This document shows, one piece after another, positions 8,329-16,496 of a stretch of 64,000 nucleotides of DNA. The stretch is taken from contig CAYVCL010000002.1 of the NCBI GenBank assembly GCA_964450185.1, positions 10,278 through 74,277 on the forward strand. Direction: 5' to 3'. A model generated the notes under the pieces. The model did not search any database and was not told the origin of the DNA. It saw only the letters and a list, made by a program, of their open reading frames with translations. Numbering within the stretch: position 1 is the stretch's first letter; the number at the start of each line of letters is the position of its first letter. The translations under genes and the position numbers were made by a program. Source of the stretch: RUG11237 sp964450185 (GTDB lineage: Bacteria > Bacillota > Clostridia > Lachnospirales > Lachnospiraceae).

Positions 8329-8518
8329 CTATCATGATCTCATCTTGTCTGGTAATTACTAATCTACCACCTTCGCATTCGACTCTTATCGGTGTTCCCG
8401 GCTCAAACCCGCAGTCCTCAAGCCAATCCCCCTTCAATATGATGGTAGCAGTGTCCTTGTACTTATAACCACTCTGTGCATATACTTTCATTTTGCGTTC
8501 TTTTTTTAAATTTCCCAT
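8324..8518 (-). CDS. SymE-like toxin family protein
   Basis: The protein is 64 aa from the ATG at 8518, which has GAGG 9 nt upstream; a TTG at 8524 overlapping the upstream stop is too close to that site. The core KVYAQSGYKYKDTATIILKG, then WLEDCGFEPGTPIRVECEGGRLVI, matches the SymE_toxin pattern (beta-rich, AbrB-like fold). In E. coli SymE is an SOS-induced toxin under antisense RNA control that condenses the nucleoid. Here no clear SOS box or antisense promoter was found. The gene is co-transcribed with a 98-aa gene just upstream (stop and start nearly touch). Whether it is toxic, or a DNA-binding regulator, cannot be decided from the sequence. Confidence 0.7.
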   Translation of the reverse strand: MGNLKKERKMKVYAQSGYKYKDTATIILKGDWLEDCGFEPGTPIRVECEGGRLVITRQDEIMIE

Positions 8519-8520
8519 AT

Positions 8521-8817
8521 TCAATTGCCTCTTTTCTTCTGGATATAATTTGGATTTGACAACACATAATCATCATGCGATTTGATATTAGATACGGCAC
8601 TCTTAACAGTCCTTGTTTTCCAATGCTCGTGATACCAAGCATCAGTCTTTCCGTGCTTATGATAAAGAACCACAGGCTTATCTTGGTCATAAGTCTTTTT
8701 GAAAATCATCCAACAATGACCTGTGTTTCTTGATTTGACTTCAATGAATTTCTCTTCCTCTCGGATGATGGTAAAGTACCCACCACCGAGCAGTTTCTTT
8801 TCTCTGTTAGTAAACAA
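8521..8817 (-). CDS. Hypothetical protein upstream of the SymE-like gene (98 aa)
   Basis: The start is a TTG at 8817 with AAGGAGG 9 nt upstream, a strong site that justifies the rare start codon. The sequence is rich in basic and aromatic residues (GHCWMIFKKTYDQDKPVVLY, YHKHGKTDAWYHEHW), with His and Trp clusters and no membrane segment. I do not recognise a family. It is directly upstream of, and coupled to, the SymE-like gene, so it may be the partner of a toxin-antitoxin-like pair. Inverted repeats at 8911-8957 probably control both genes. Confidence 0.6.
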   Translation of the reverse strand: MFTNREKKLLGGGYFTIIREEEKFIEVKSRNTGHCWMIFKKTYDQDKPVVLYHKHGKTDAWYHEHWKTRTVKSAVSNIKSHDDYVLSNPNYIQKKRGN

Positions 8818-8910
8818 TAGGCTAGTCCTCCTTTATTTTACTTTCTTCCTTCATGGATACTTGTGCCGGAAATGGCACGATTGACGCAGAATGACTCTGC
8901 TTTGAAATGT

Positions 8911-8957
8911 TTTAACGATATCGCACTTACTAACGATAACTACATTATATCGTTAAA
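8911..8957. promoter_or_regulatory. Inverted repeats upstream of the SymE-like operon
   Basis: TTTAACGATAT (8911-8921) and ATATCGTTAAA (8947-8957) are perfect 11-bp inverted repeats. A third copy, CTAACGATAAC (8930-8940), lies between them in direct orientation to the left arm. Spacing and palindromy fit an operator for the 98-aa/SymE-like operon that starts 94 bp to the left. Confidence 0.6.
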
Positions 8958-9071
8958 GGGGTTTCAAATGCAAGTACTATTATTTGCCCTGTGTTGCGAT
9001 ATCAGGAGTTGGATAGGCATAATTCCACGCTGCAAATCTTGAAAAAGCCTTATTTCAAGGGATTTCTACAT

Positions 9072-11204
9072 TTATGCTTGTATCATTTTCGTTGTAGGGT
9101 TGTTATCGGCACCACAGGATATCCAGGTTACTTCCGGCTGAATCAAGGAAAGCATTTCTTCCCCCATAGTATATTCTGAGCCATGATGAGCCGCTTTTAA
9201 AATTATGGTTTTCTCCAATGCACCGGATTGCAGCAGTTCTTCCTCGCCTTTGCCTTCCACATCTCCTGTAAAAAGCATGGAAAAGTCTTGAAACTTAAGT
9301 CTGAATACCATAGAATATTCATTTTTATCCGGATATATTCCCTGAGAAATTGGCTGTAACACCTGAAGTTCCAATGCCTGATGATTTAAACTTACCCCTC
9401 TTGATAAATACACTATTTCAATATTCTGCTCTTTTATTTTTTCTTCCATTTCTAAATAGGTTTCTTCTTTCCCATCTATATCCGGCAAATACACCCTTTG
9501 AATCCTTATCTCTCCCTGTCCGTGACTTTCCAGCAATTCTTTGATACCGGAAATGTGGTCTGCATCCATATGACTGATAAATATTCCCTGTATGTCAAAA
9601 ATCCCTTCTGCTTTCAGAAACGGTAATAACCGATATTTTCCTACCTGTTTTACATCACTGCTTCCTCCATCCACCAAATAAACACCAGCATTCCTTTCTT
9701 CTATTACAATGCCATCTCCCTGTCCCACATCCAACATGGTTATCTTTAACGGCTCCTGAGGCTGATATTTTAACAATAAGCAGGATAGAAACATCACACC
9801 CAATCCACATAGATTCACCTTATCTTCCCATCCATATTCCCCATATAAATGAGATTCCTCTTCCAATATCTTGTCTTTTCTTTCATTCATCTTAGAGAGT
9901 ATCCATATAGTAATGACTAACACGAAATAGTAACCGCAAATACCAATTAGTGTAGGCTGTCCCCAGCGCATATTGGCAAAAGGAAGATGCAATGTAATAT
10001 CTGCCATTGTTTCATAGGCTTTCAGTAAAAAAATGGCTCCTGAGCCCCAAAACCTGCCAAATTCTACGCCAACAAAGGAACCAGCCACGCCCAATAATCC
10101 GGAACAAAGCACAAGGCTCATACAGGGAACCAGAATCAAATTCAACAGTAAACTGTATATAGGTATTTCATAATAATAATACAGGATTATGGGCAATGTA
10201 GTTAACTGGATTCCCAGATTTGTAACCAGTGCCTGTATAAACTTGTTATTTCGCCCAAATGCCCGCACCAGTTTTGGTGCTACCACACCTATGCCAAGAA
10301 CCGCTCCAAAGGATAGCTGAAATCCTGCCTGATATAGCTGATAGGGCGCTTCTAACAAAACAAACACCGCCGCATAGGAAAGAGCCGTTAGCAAATCATA
10401 GCTTCTCCCCAGATACCATGCCCCCATCATAAAAACTGCCATAATAATCGCTCTTTGTGCCGATACACTTTCCCCACTTAAAATTCCATAAAGCACTAAA
10501 AATATTGCCGTTATCATCCCACTTGCTCCAAATCCGGCTCCTAGCTTTCGCAGAAAATGATACAAACCAAGCCCAATACAACTGATATGGAGTCCGGAAA
10601 TAGAAATCAAATGGAGTATGCCTGCCTTCTGATATAAGTTCTTAGTTTCTTCCTCCAATCCGCTCTTTATCCCTAAAAGAATTGCCGCTAAAAGTTCTGC
10701 CGTGTCCTCCGGAAATATTTCCTGCAGCCTATAGTACAATTTCATCCTGATTTGATATATCCCCTCTCTCCAACTTACTTTTCCTGCTTCCATAATCTGA
10801 ATTTCTTCTCCATTGCAGGTATATTGAATATTTTTTGCCTTGTAATACAAAGCCTGATTGAACATTCCTTTATTTCTGCTTACCTGTAATCTTTTAATTT
10901 TTCCATAAACTCTGATTTTGTCGCCGATTTGACAAGATGTTTCCTTTGATATGTATACCTGAATCCGGTATTGTTCCTGTGGTGCATCCTCCGGATAAGC
11001 ACCTTTTAGTGTAATCGCAATTCCCTCTGTTTTAGGTTCTTTCTTTTCCACTTTCCCGAAAAGCCATAGCTTCTCTCCATTCTCCAGTGATAGCTCCTTT
11101 TCATTCAGAATCGCTCCTGTCTTCACCTTATTCCCGGTAAAGATAAGAATTACTATTATGAGAAAAAGCACCACCATACCTATTGGTCGTTTCTCCAAAT
11201 GCAT
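9072..11204 (-). CDS. comEC: ComEC/Rec2-family DNA uptake channel protein, C-terminus probably shortened
   Basis: This 710-aa inner-membrane protein would carry single-stranded DNA into the cell during transformation. Residues about 1-30 hold membrane segments, followed by an OB-like extracellular domain (30-160), the ComEC competence domain with many membrane helices including HLISISGLHIS near 200, and a C-terminal metallo-beta-lactamase-like domain. In that domain DVGQGDG, HMDADH and ILKAAHHGS are visible. Family members usually continue past the SCGxxN stretch with YGHP and about 25 more residues. Here the frame reads SCGADNNPTTKMIQA and stops, right at the border with the island. The start ATG has its GGAG only 1 nt away, so a start at the internal ATG of residue 10 is possible. 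Confidence 0.9.
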   Translation of the reverse strand: MHLEKRPIGMVVLFLIIVILIFTGNKVKTGAILNEKELSLENGEKLWLFGKVEKKEPKTEGIAITLKGAYPEDAPQEQYRIQVYISKETSCQIGDKIRVYGKIKRLQVSRNKGMFNQALYYKAKNIQYTCNGEEIQIMEAGKVSWREGIYQIRMKLYYRLQEIFPEDTAELLAAILLGIKSGLEEETKNLYQKAGILHLISISGLHISCIGLGLYHFLRKLGAGFGASGMITAIFLVLYGILSGESVSAQRAIIMAVFMMGAWYLGRSYDLLTALSYAAVFVLLEAPYQLYQAGFQLSFGAVLGIGVVAPKLVRAFGRNNKFIQALVTNLGIQLTTLPIILYYYYEIPIYSLLLNLILVPCMSLVLCSGLLGVAGSFVGVEFGRFWGSGAIFLLKAYETMADITLHLPFANMRWGQPTLIGICGYYFVLVITIWILSKMNERKDKILEEESHLYGEYGWEDKVNLCGLGVMFLSCLLLKYQPQEPLKITMLDVGQGDGIVIEERNAGVYLVDGGSSDVKQVGKYRLLPFLKAEGIFDIQGIFISHMDADHISGIKELLESHGQGEIRIQRVYLPDIDGKEETYLEMEEKIKEQNIEIVYLSRGVSLNHQALELQVLQPISQGIYPDKNEYSMVFRLKFQDFSMLFTGDVEGKGEEELLQSGALEKTIILKAAHHGSEYTMGEEMLSLIQPEVTWISCGADNNPTTKMIQA

Positions 11205-11220
11205 TCTCCTTTCTTTTGAA

Positions 11221-11251
11221 CAATCCCCTGACAGTGTCTGTCAGGGGATTG
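11221..11251 (-). terminator. Hairpin terminator after the GerMN lipoprotein gene
   Basis: A perfect 14-bp stem, CAATCCCCTGACAG with CTGTCAGGGGATTG, has a 3-nt loop. The following T-run is weak (TTC), so termination may be partial and allow some readthrough into comEC. Confidence 0.65.
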
Positions 11252-11254
11252 GCA

Positions 11255-12196
11255 TTATTGTTGAATATAATCAAGATTTCGCTCGAACATTGTGTTCAAA
11301 TTAATCTGTTCTTTAAATGTTCTATTTGAAACACCATTAATGGAAATCTGTACTTTTGTAATTGTTGGCAATTCTGTTAATGAGTTTACCAGAGAATAAA
11401 TCACTACGTCTTCATCTACACCCATAGACTGATTTAAAAACTTCTCATCAAAATTCACATAACACACGCCATCTTTTACATACAAATTCAAAAGTTTTGT
11501 ATTTTCCGGTAATGATGCTTTTGCAAGATTACCACTTTCTTCTGCATCGATTCCCTTTAACAACTGTTCCACAATCAATTTTTCCATGGAAATATTGGTA
11601 TTATACAACAGCTTTCTCTTTACCATAACCAGTCCGTCACCCTTAGCATTGCTAAAGTACAGCTTTAATTCCGTTTCCTGATAAGAGTTAATTTCTGAAC
11701 CCATATTTTCCATAAACGTATCACTGGTCATAAGTCCGATGGTATGTCCCGTACCATCTACCAACGACTGATTATTCACAAAAAATTCCACTGCCGTAAT
11801 TCCCTCTATCTGGGTTAAAGTTCTTACAATCGCTGCTCTGCAAAGTACCTCTGTAATAGAATCCATATCGTAATATGATTCCCCAAAATACAGTGTTAAC
11901 TGTTCCTCGTCCAGTGCATAATTTAACATTTCCACGCTTTCCGGAACTGCACATGCATGTGCAAGACCCGCTGGTTGTTTTAATTTACCAAACAACTCAT
12001 CCACAAGTTTTTCTGTGGCAGTTTCTGTTGCCATATATGCCTCCACATCCAAAGTAGACGTTTCATTGCTGATATAGAATATTTGAAATGTTCCCTCCGG
12101 GAGTTCTGTTACCATTCCCTCATCATTTGTTTGAGAACAAGCTGTCAGCAGGCATAGCAGGGCAAACATAGCCAAAATTTTTATTTTCTTTTTCAT
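11255..12196 (-). CDS. GerMN-domain lipoprotein
   Basis: The protein is 313 aa from the ATG at 12196, which has AAAGGT 9 nt upstream; an upstream TTG at 12217 overlaps the kinase gene. A lipoprotein signal ends in LLTAC, so it is anchored to the outer face of the membrane. Two GerMN (sporulation/germination) repeats follow: about 40-150 (TEKLVDELFGKLKQP...VEFFVNNQSL) and about 180-305 (MEKLIVEQLLKGI...VQISINGVSN). It starts 13 nt after the kinase stop, in the comEA-regulator-kinase operon. The response regulator-kinase-GerMN lipoprotein order matches actinobacterial MtrA-MtrB-LpqB, where LpqB modulates the kinase. A similar role here is inference. Confidence 0.85.
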   Translation of the reverse strand: MKKKIKILAMFALLCLLTACSQTNDEGMVTELPEGTFQIFYISNETSTLDVEAYMATETATEKLVDELFGKLKQPAGLAHACAVPESVEMLNYALDEEQLTLYFGESYYDMDSITEVLCRAAIVRTLTQIEGITAVEFFVNNQSLVDGTGHTIGLMTSDTFMENMGSEINSYQETELKLYFSNAKGDGLVMVKRKLLYNTNISMEKLIVEQLLKGIDAEESGNLAKASLPENTKLLNLYVKDGVCYVNFDEKFLNQSMGVDEDVVIYSLVNSLTELPTITKVQISINGVSNRTFKEQINLNTMFERNLDYIQQ

Positions 12197-12209
12197 TTCT
12201 GCACTACCT

Positions 12210-13646
12210 TTACTCAATATAACTCAATGGTATTCTTACCGTGAATTTTGTACCCTCACCAACTTTACTGGAAACTTTTACCGTTCCATGGTGCATTAAA
12301 ATTGCATTCTTTGTTATGGCAAGTCCCAGTCCGGTACCACCGATTTCTCTGGAGTGAGATTTATCCACTCGGTAAAAACGTTCAAAAATATCATTGATAG
12401 AATCCTCCGGAATACCAATACCAGAGTCTTCCACCACAATATACATATCTTTGTGGTCCGCATTCAACGATACATGAACCCATCCATTCTCAATATTATA
12501 TTTAATCGCATTTTCCACAAGATTGGAAACCGCAAGTGTAAACTTAACCTCATCGATTTCTGCTGTTACCTCACGGAAACTTTCGAATACCAGTTCAATA
12601 TTTCTTTTCTTGGCAATAGGACGCAGACGTTTCATAATTACTTCAATCAAGTCATTTACTGACTTGGATTCTATATCTGGTTTTGCCTCCGTTTTATCCA
12701 TTTTTACCAAAGAAAGTAAATCATTGATAATCTTATTTTCTCTATCAATCTCTTCAGACATATCGGTCATAAATTCTTTGTAAAGTTCTGCCGGTGCATC
12801 TCCCATCGCCATAAGAGAATCCGCCAACACTTTCATAGAAGTCAATGGAGTTTTTAATTCATGGCTCACATTGGAAACAAATTCCTGTCTTGCCTTATCC
12901 ACACTTTTCATTTTAGACAACAGACTTGCAAAGGATTCTGCAATCAAATGTGTTTCCGTAAATTCTGTCATGGTCTTTGAAACAGCCTCTACCTCCACTT
13001 CTTCTCCCCATTCTGCAATGGAATCTGTCATCTTCAGGAATGGATTTACAATGGATTTTGAGAACATTACAGCAATCAGAATTACAATAATTACCATTAC
13101 CAGCACAAGCAAATCTAATTTGGTTGTTAGATTTTCCAGAGTTGTATTAATAGAATCGATAGATACGCTAACCAGCATAACTCCTACGATTGACTGCCCG
13201 TTGCTTGCCATACTGTTAATCACGGGAACCGTCAACTCTATGTAACGCTCATTCTTATCATAACGCACTGTATTTTCTCCCCGAAAACACTTAATTGCTT
13301 CCGAAGAAAGTATTGTTTTCCCTTCATCCAGAGAATACGTATCTTTCACAATTCTAAGAGCACTATCCACAATAATAATACGTCCATCATAAATATTGGA
13401 TAACTGTGCCAGCTCAGCATTTACCTTCTCTGAAGAAGTATCGTACATGTAATTATAATTAATCAACTGGTTCGAAATACTATTACACTGTGCCTGTATT
13501 TCAATACTTCGTTTAGAAATTGCCTCTTCTTCATAAAAGTGTAACACCCCATATTTTAAGCACAAGGGAGGGATAATTCCCACAATCAAAATCACAAAAA
13601 ATATTCTAAGGCGCAGACTATGAAGTAATTCATCTAATGCTTTCAT
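12210..13646 (-). CDS. Two-component sensor histidine kinase
   Basis: The protein has 478 aa, two membrane segments (about 14-32 and 178-196) and an extracytoplasmic sensor domain of about 145 residues between them. HAMP follows near 197-250, then the HisKA motif SHELKTP with phospho-acceptor H262. The HATPase domain carries N, G1 (DSGIGIP) and G2 (GGTGLGLAI) boxes. It lies 34 bp after its response regulator and immediately before the GerMN lipoprotein, which may act as its external partner. The layout resembles WalK/ResE-type kinases but lacks a visible PAS domain. The stimulus is unknown; envelope stress or cell-wall state is a guess from the lipoprotein partner. Confidence 0.93.
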   Translation of the reverse strand: MKALDELLHSLRLRIFFVILIVGIIPPLCLKYGVLHFYEEEAISKRSIEIQAQCNSISNQLINYNYMYDTSSEKVNAELAQLSNIYDGRIIIVDSALRIVKDTYSLDEGKTILSSEAIKCFRGENTVRYDKNERYIELTVPVINSMASNGQSIVGVMLVSVSIDSINTTLENLTTKLDLLVLVMVIIVILIAVMFSKSIVNPFLKMTDSIAEWGEEVEVEAVSKTMTEFTETHLIAESFASLLSKMKSVDKARQEFVSNVSHELKTPLTSMKVLADSLMAMGDAPAELYKEFMTDMSEEIDRENKIINDLLSLVKMDKTEAKPDIESKSVNDLIEVIMKRLRPIAKKRNIELVFESFREVTAEIDEVKFTLAVSNLVENAIKYNIENGWVHVSLNADHKDMYIVVEDSGIGIPEDSINDIFERFYRVDKSHSREIGGTGLGLAITKNAILMHHGTVKVSSKVGEGTKFTVRIPLSYIE

Positions 13647-13680
13647 ATCTTATCCACTCCTTCCAAATACCGTTACTTCA

Positions 13681-14379
13681 CTATACTTGGAAGTAGTATC
13701 CAACACCCCATTTTGTATGCACATATTTTGGTTCGCTTGGATTCTTTTCAATTTTCTCACGAAGTCTTCGAATATGCACATCCACGGTTCTTACATCACC
13801 CGGATAATCTTCGCCCCAAATTAAGTTCAACAGTTTTTCTCTGCTGTATACTTTATTCGGATTCATTACAAGAAGTTCTAATACGTCGAATTCCTTCGCT
13901 GTTAAGTTAATCTCTTCTTCCGCAATGTATAATCTTCTTCCGTCGCAGTCTAACTTCATATCGCCTGCTTCCATAACATCCTGTTTCTGTTCGGAATCTT
14001 CCTTTGCAGTTCCACGACGTAAAATTGCTTTAATTCTAGCCTTTACTTCCAAAATGTTAAATGGCTTTGTAATATAGTCATCTGCACCATATTCCAGACC
14101 TAAAATCTTATCCATGTCATCACCTTTTGCTGTCAACATAACAATCGGTACATTGGAAAATTCTCTTACCTGCTGGCACACTTCAAAACCAGTAAATTTA
14201 GGAAGCATAACATCTAACAGGATAATATCATATTCATTTGCCTTTGCATATTCAATGGCTTCTTCACCATCATACGCACAATCCACTTCCATGCCATCCT
14301 GTTCTAAACTGAAACGAATCCCCTTAACGATTAATTTTTCATCATCGACTACTAAAACTTTCTTTCCCATTTTCTTCAC
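13681..14379 (-). CDS. OmpR/PhoB-family response regulator
   Basis: The receiver domain (residues 7-120) has the acidic pair DDE, phospho-acceptor D56 (LLDVMLP), the switch Thr in MLTAKG and Lys in TKPF. A winged-helix trans_reg_C domain fills about 135-230 (LTAKEFDVLELL, VDVHIRRLREKIE). A GTG at 14379 overlaps the comEA stop. An ATG at 14370 (MGKKVLVVDD) has AGGTGA just upstream and is an equally good start, giving 229 aa. It is the cognate regulator of the kinase downstream. Targets are unknown. Confidence 0.95.
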   Translation of the reverse strand: MKKMGKKVLVVDDEKLIVKGIRFSLEQDGMEVDCAYDGEEAIEYAKANEYDIILLDVMLPKFTGFEVCQQVREFSNVPIVMLTAKGDDMDKILGLEYGADDYITKPFNILEVKARIKAILRRGTAKEDSEQKQDVMEAGDMKLDCDGRRLYIAEEEINLTAKEFDVLELLVMNPNKVYSREKLLNLIWGEDYPGDVRTVDVHIRRLREKIEKNPSEPKYVHTKWGVGYYFQV

Positions 14380-14987
14380 CTGATCCTCACTAGTTCTTTT
14401 ATTTTTTCGTATACACCATTTTTTATTCCTGTAATGTTGGTCAATTCTTCAATAGTTTGAAACCCTCCATGTTCTTCTCTATATTGAATAATTGCCTGCG
14501 CTTTGGATTCTCCAATACCCGGTAAGGTCATTAATTCTTCTAAACCGGCAGTGTTAATATTGACACCACTCTGCCCGCTGTCTTTGCTTTCCAAATCCAA
14601 ATCGCCTGATTCCACCTCTGATTGAAATGGTACATACAACTGCTCCCCATCCATAACGGTTGCTGCCTGATTCACATAATTCCCGGCACCTTCCGGCAAA
14701 ATTCCTCCTGCCATCTCAATTAATTGATATACTCTGGCATTTTCTTCTGCCTGATACACCCCCGGATTCACCACTGCTCCACAAACATATACATATATAT
14801 TATTTGAATCAACTTTTGTTGGTTCCGGTTGGTTGCTTAGCTCCGGTTCTTCTGTTGTTTCTGCCAAACTGCCGTCGGAAACACTCAGATTTTGTATGTC
14901 TTTGTCATTCTCTGTTATGCTATAAAAAATTCCACACAGAATAAGGAAAACTAAAATACATATATACTTCACTTTTTTATTTTTCAT
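14376..14987 (-). CDS. comEA: ComEA-family DNA-binding protein
   Basis: The protein has 203 aa: a single N-terminal membrane anchor (about 7-23), an acidic Pro-rich linker, a SLBB-like domain (about 65-120: YVYVCGAVVNPGVYQ) and a C-terminal helix-hairpin-helix pair (NINTAGLEELMTLPGIG, GGFQTIEELTNITGIK). It binds incoming DNA outside the membrane and hands it to ComEC. AAAGGAGG lies just upstream of the ATG. It heads an operon with a two-component system rather than sitting beside comEC, which is separated from it by that system and a terminator. Confidence 0.92.
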   Translation of the reverse strand: MKNKKVKYICILVFLILCGIFYSITENDKDIQNLSVSDGSLAETTEEPELSNQPEPTKVDSNNIYVYVCGAVVNPGVYQAEENARVYQLIEMAGGILPEGAGNYVNQAATVMDGEQLYVPFQSEVESGDLDLESKDSGQSGVNINTAGLEELMTLPGIGESKAQAIIQYREEHGGFQTIEELTNITGIKNGVYEKIKELVRIR

Positions 14988-15031
14988 GATATCCTCCTTT
15001 TGAGGATACCCTATTGCATATGGATATCTTT

Positions 15032-15060
15032 ATTTTATCTAAAATTTCACAATTTTACAA
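15032..15060 (-). promoter_or_regulatory. Putative promoter of comEA operon
   Basis: TTGTAA (15060-15055), 17 nt, then TAAAAT (15037-15032), on the minus strand 45 bp before the comEA start. Confidence 0.5.
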
Positions 15061-15109
15061 CAAAAAAATTAAAAAATATGGGAAGTTTTTTCATATTTTT
15101 TTCCGAATT

Positions 15110-15145
15110 AAAAAACAAAGCGGATGTTTTTTAACAACCGCTTTG
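15110..15145 (-). terminator. Terminator of the arginine operon
   Basis: On the minus strand CAAAGCGG pairs with CCGCTTTG (15145-15138 and 15123-15116) and is followed by six T. It ends transcription after the solute-binding protein gene. Confidence 0.85.
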
Positions 15146-15152
15146 AGATTCT

Positions 15153-16481
15153 TTAATGATTTAATTGTTCTTTTACCTGGTCGGAAACCGCCTGTATCTG
15201 TTCCTGCACATCTTCGCCGGTCCAGATGTTAAAGAATGCAATTTCCAAATTCACCCAGAAATTACTTGCATTAAGCAGCTTTGGAAGGGATACAGAGTTT
15301 TCATACTGGGCATAAATTTCATCCCTGTATACATTATCCGGTGTGGTTACCTCCCTTTTTGCAGCGTATTTTCCAGTTGTTTCATACAATTTATCTGCAT
15401 ATCCAAAGGACAGATAATCTGCAAATTCGTCTGCCTCTTTTTCATTTCTTGTATATCCGTTTACAACCGCTGCTGTGGTGACAGACAACGCCTTAGTTGT
15501 CAGCTCATCGGAAACATTCGGAAGTTCTGCAATTCCATAACTAATCTGTGTTCCATTTTCTTCCTGAAGTTTCGTAAGCTTTTGAACTGCATCTGTTTTT
15601 CCGATGGCATATACGGTCTTTCCGTTTGCAAACTCGGACAATACCGTTTCATAGTTTATGGTTTTAATATCAATGGCAAAAAACTGTGCCAGTTCCTGAA
15701 ACGATGTCAGACACTGTACTACATTCTCATTTGCCACATCTACAACACCTGCATTATCTCCATCCTGACCGCCTAATTTCAGATAATCACCCACAAAGAA
15801 GTAGGTATAGAAAATATCAGATACATCAAAGCGGAATATATTTTCCACGCCCTCAGCACCTTCGAAATTTTCCGAGAAATCCTTTAATTCTTCTATTGTC
15901 TTTGGTATTACGGATACCGTCTGGGTTTCTGCCTGCTCTGGAATTTCTTCTCCGTTATCTTCTGCCTCTATTGTCTGTTCTACCTGTATATAATCTTTAT
16001 TATACAGCAAAAAGCTTGTTTCAAAGCTAATCGGGTATGCAATCTGATTTCCGTTATATCTCACTGCATGCAGTGCCGTATTTCCATAATAATCACTGTT
16101 ATAATGATTGTGATGTGTTCCTACTACACTGGTAAGTCCTGCCAATTCCACCATTTCTAACTGGTCATTGGTAACCAAATACACATCCGGTCCCTCAAAT
16201 TCTTCCCCAACACTGCTGTTATGAATCATTTCAATGTAATCAATTTCCGCAATCTGCTTGGTTTTTACTTTTACATGTTTTTTTTCTTCGTAGCTTTTTG
16301 CCGCCTCTTCAATATATGCCTGCAAGCTTTCATCCGCATACCATACATTCAGGGTTACTTCTTGCCCCGCCTGTGGTGTTGCATTCTCACTTTCGTTCAT
16401 GGAGTCTTCCATCCCATACCATACCATAAATGCAAGCAATACAAGTACAACAACCATGGAAATTCTTTTCTTTATTCTCAT
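15153..16481 (-). CDS. Extracellular solute-binding protein (ABC sugar type)
   Basis: The 442-aa protein has an uncleaved-looking N-terminal membrane segment (residues 8-24, no lipobox Cys) and a bacterial type 1 solute-binding fold. Recognisable parts are VTLNVWYADESLQAYIEEAA, the NKDYI segment and the late KEADEFADYL stretch. It is tethered outside the membrane and would deliver a ligand to an ABC importer, but no permease or ATPase is nearby. Its ATG is 15 nt after the argD stop with GGAG 8 nt upstream, and the operon terminator follows, so it is the last gene of the arginine operon. The ligand is unknown; the fold suggests sugar rather than amino acid. It may also be a non-transport sensor. 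Confidence 0.8.
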   Translation of the reverse strand: MRIKKRISMVVVLVLLAFMVWYGMEDSMNESENATPQAGQEVTLNVWYADESLQAYIEEAAKSYEEKKHVKVKTKQIAEIDYIEMIHNSSVGEEFEGPDVYLVTNDQLEMVELAGLTSVVGTHHNHYNSDYYGNTALHAVRYNGNQIAYPISFETSFLLYNKDYIQVEQTIEAEDNGEEIPEQAETQTVSVIPKTIEELKDFSENFEGAEGVENIFRFDVSDIFYTYFFVGDYLKLGGQDGDNAGVVDVANENVVQCLTSFQELAQFFAIDIKTINYETVLSEFANGKTVYAIGKTDAVQKLTKLQEENGTQISYGIAELPNVSDELTTKALSVTTAAVVNGYTRNEKEADEFADYLSFGYADKLYETTGKYAAKREVTTPDNVYRDEIYAQYENSVSLPKLLNASNFWVNLEIAFFNIWTGEDVQEQIQAVSDQVKEQLNH

Positions 16482-16496
16482 GCTGTTTTCTCCATT

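Noticed and set aside
8991..9179. Plus-strand 62-codon frame
   Set aside because: It lies antisense to the comEC 3' end and the island border, lacks a ribosome site and has no protein-like composition.
15165..15776. Long plus-strand frame of 203 codons
   Set aside because: It is antisense to the solute-binding protein gene, Cys/Ile/Phe-rich and without a start signal: a codon shadow.
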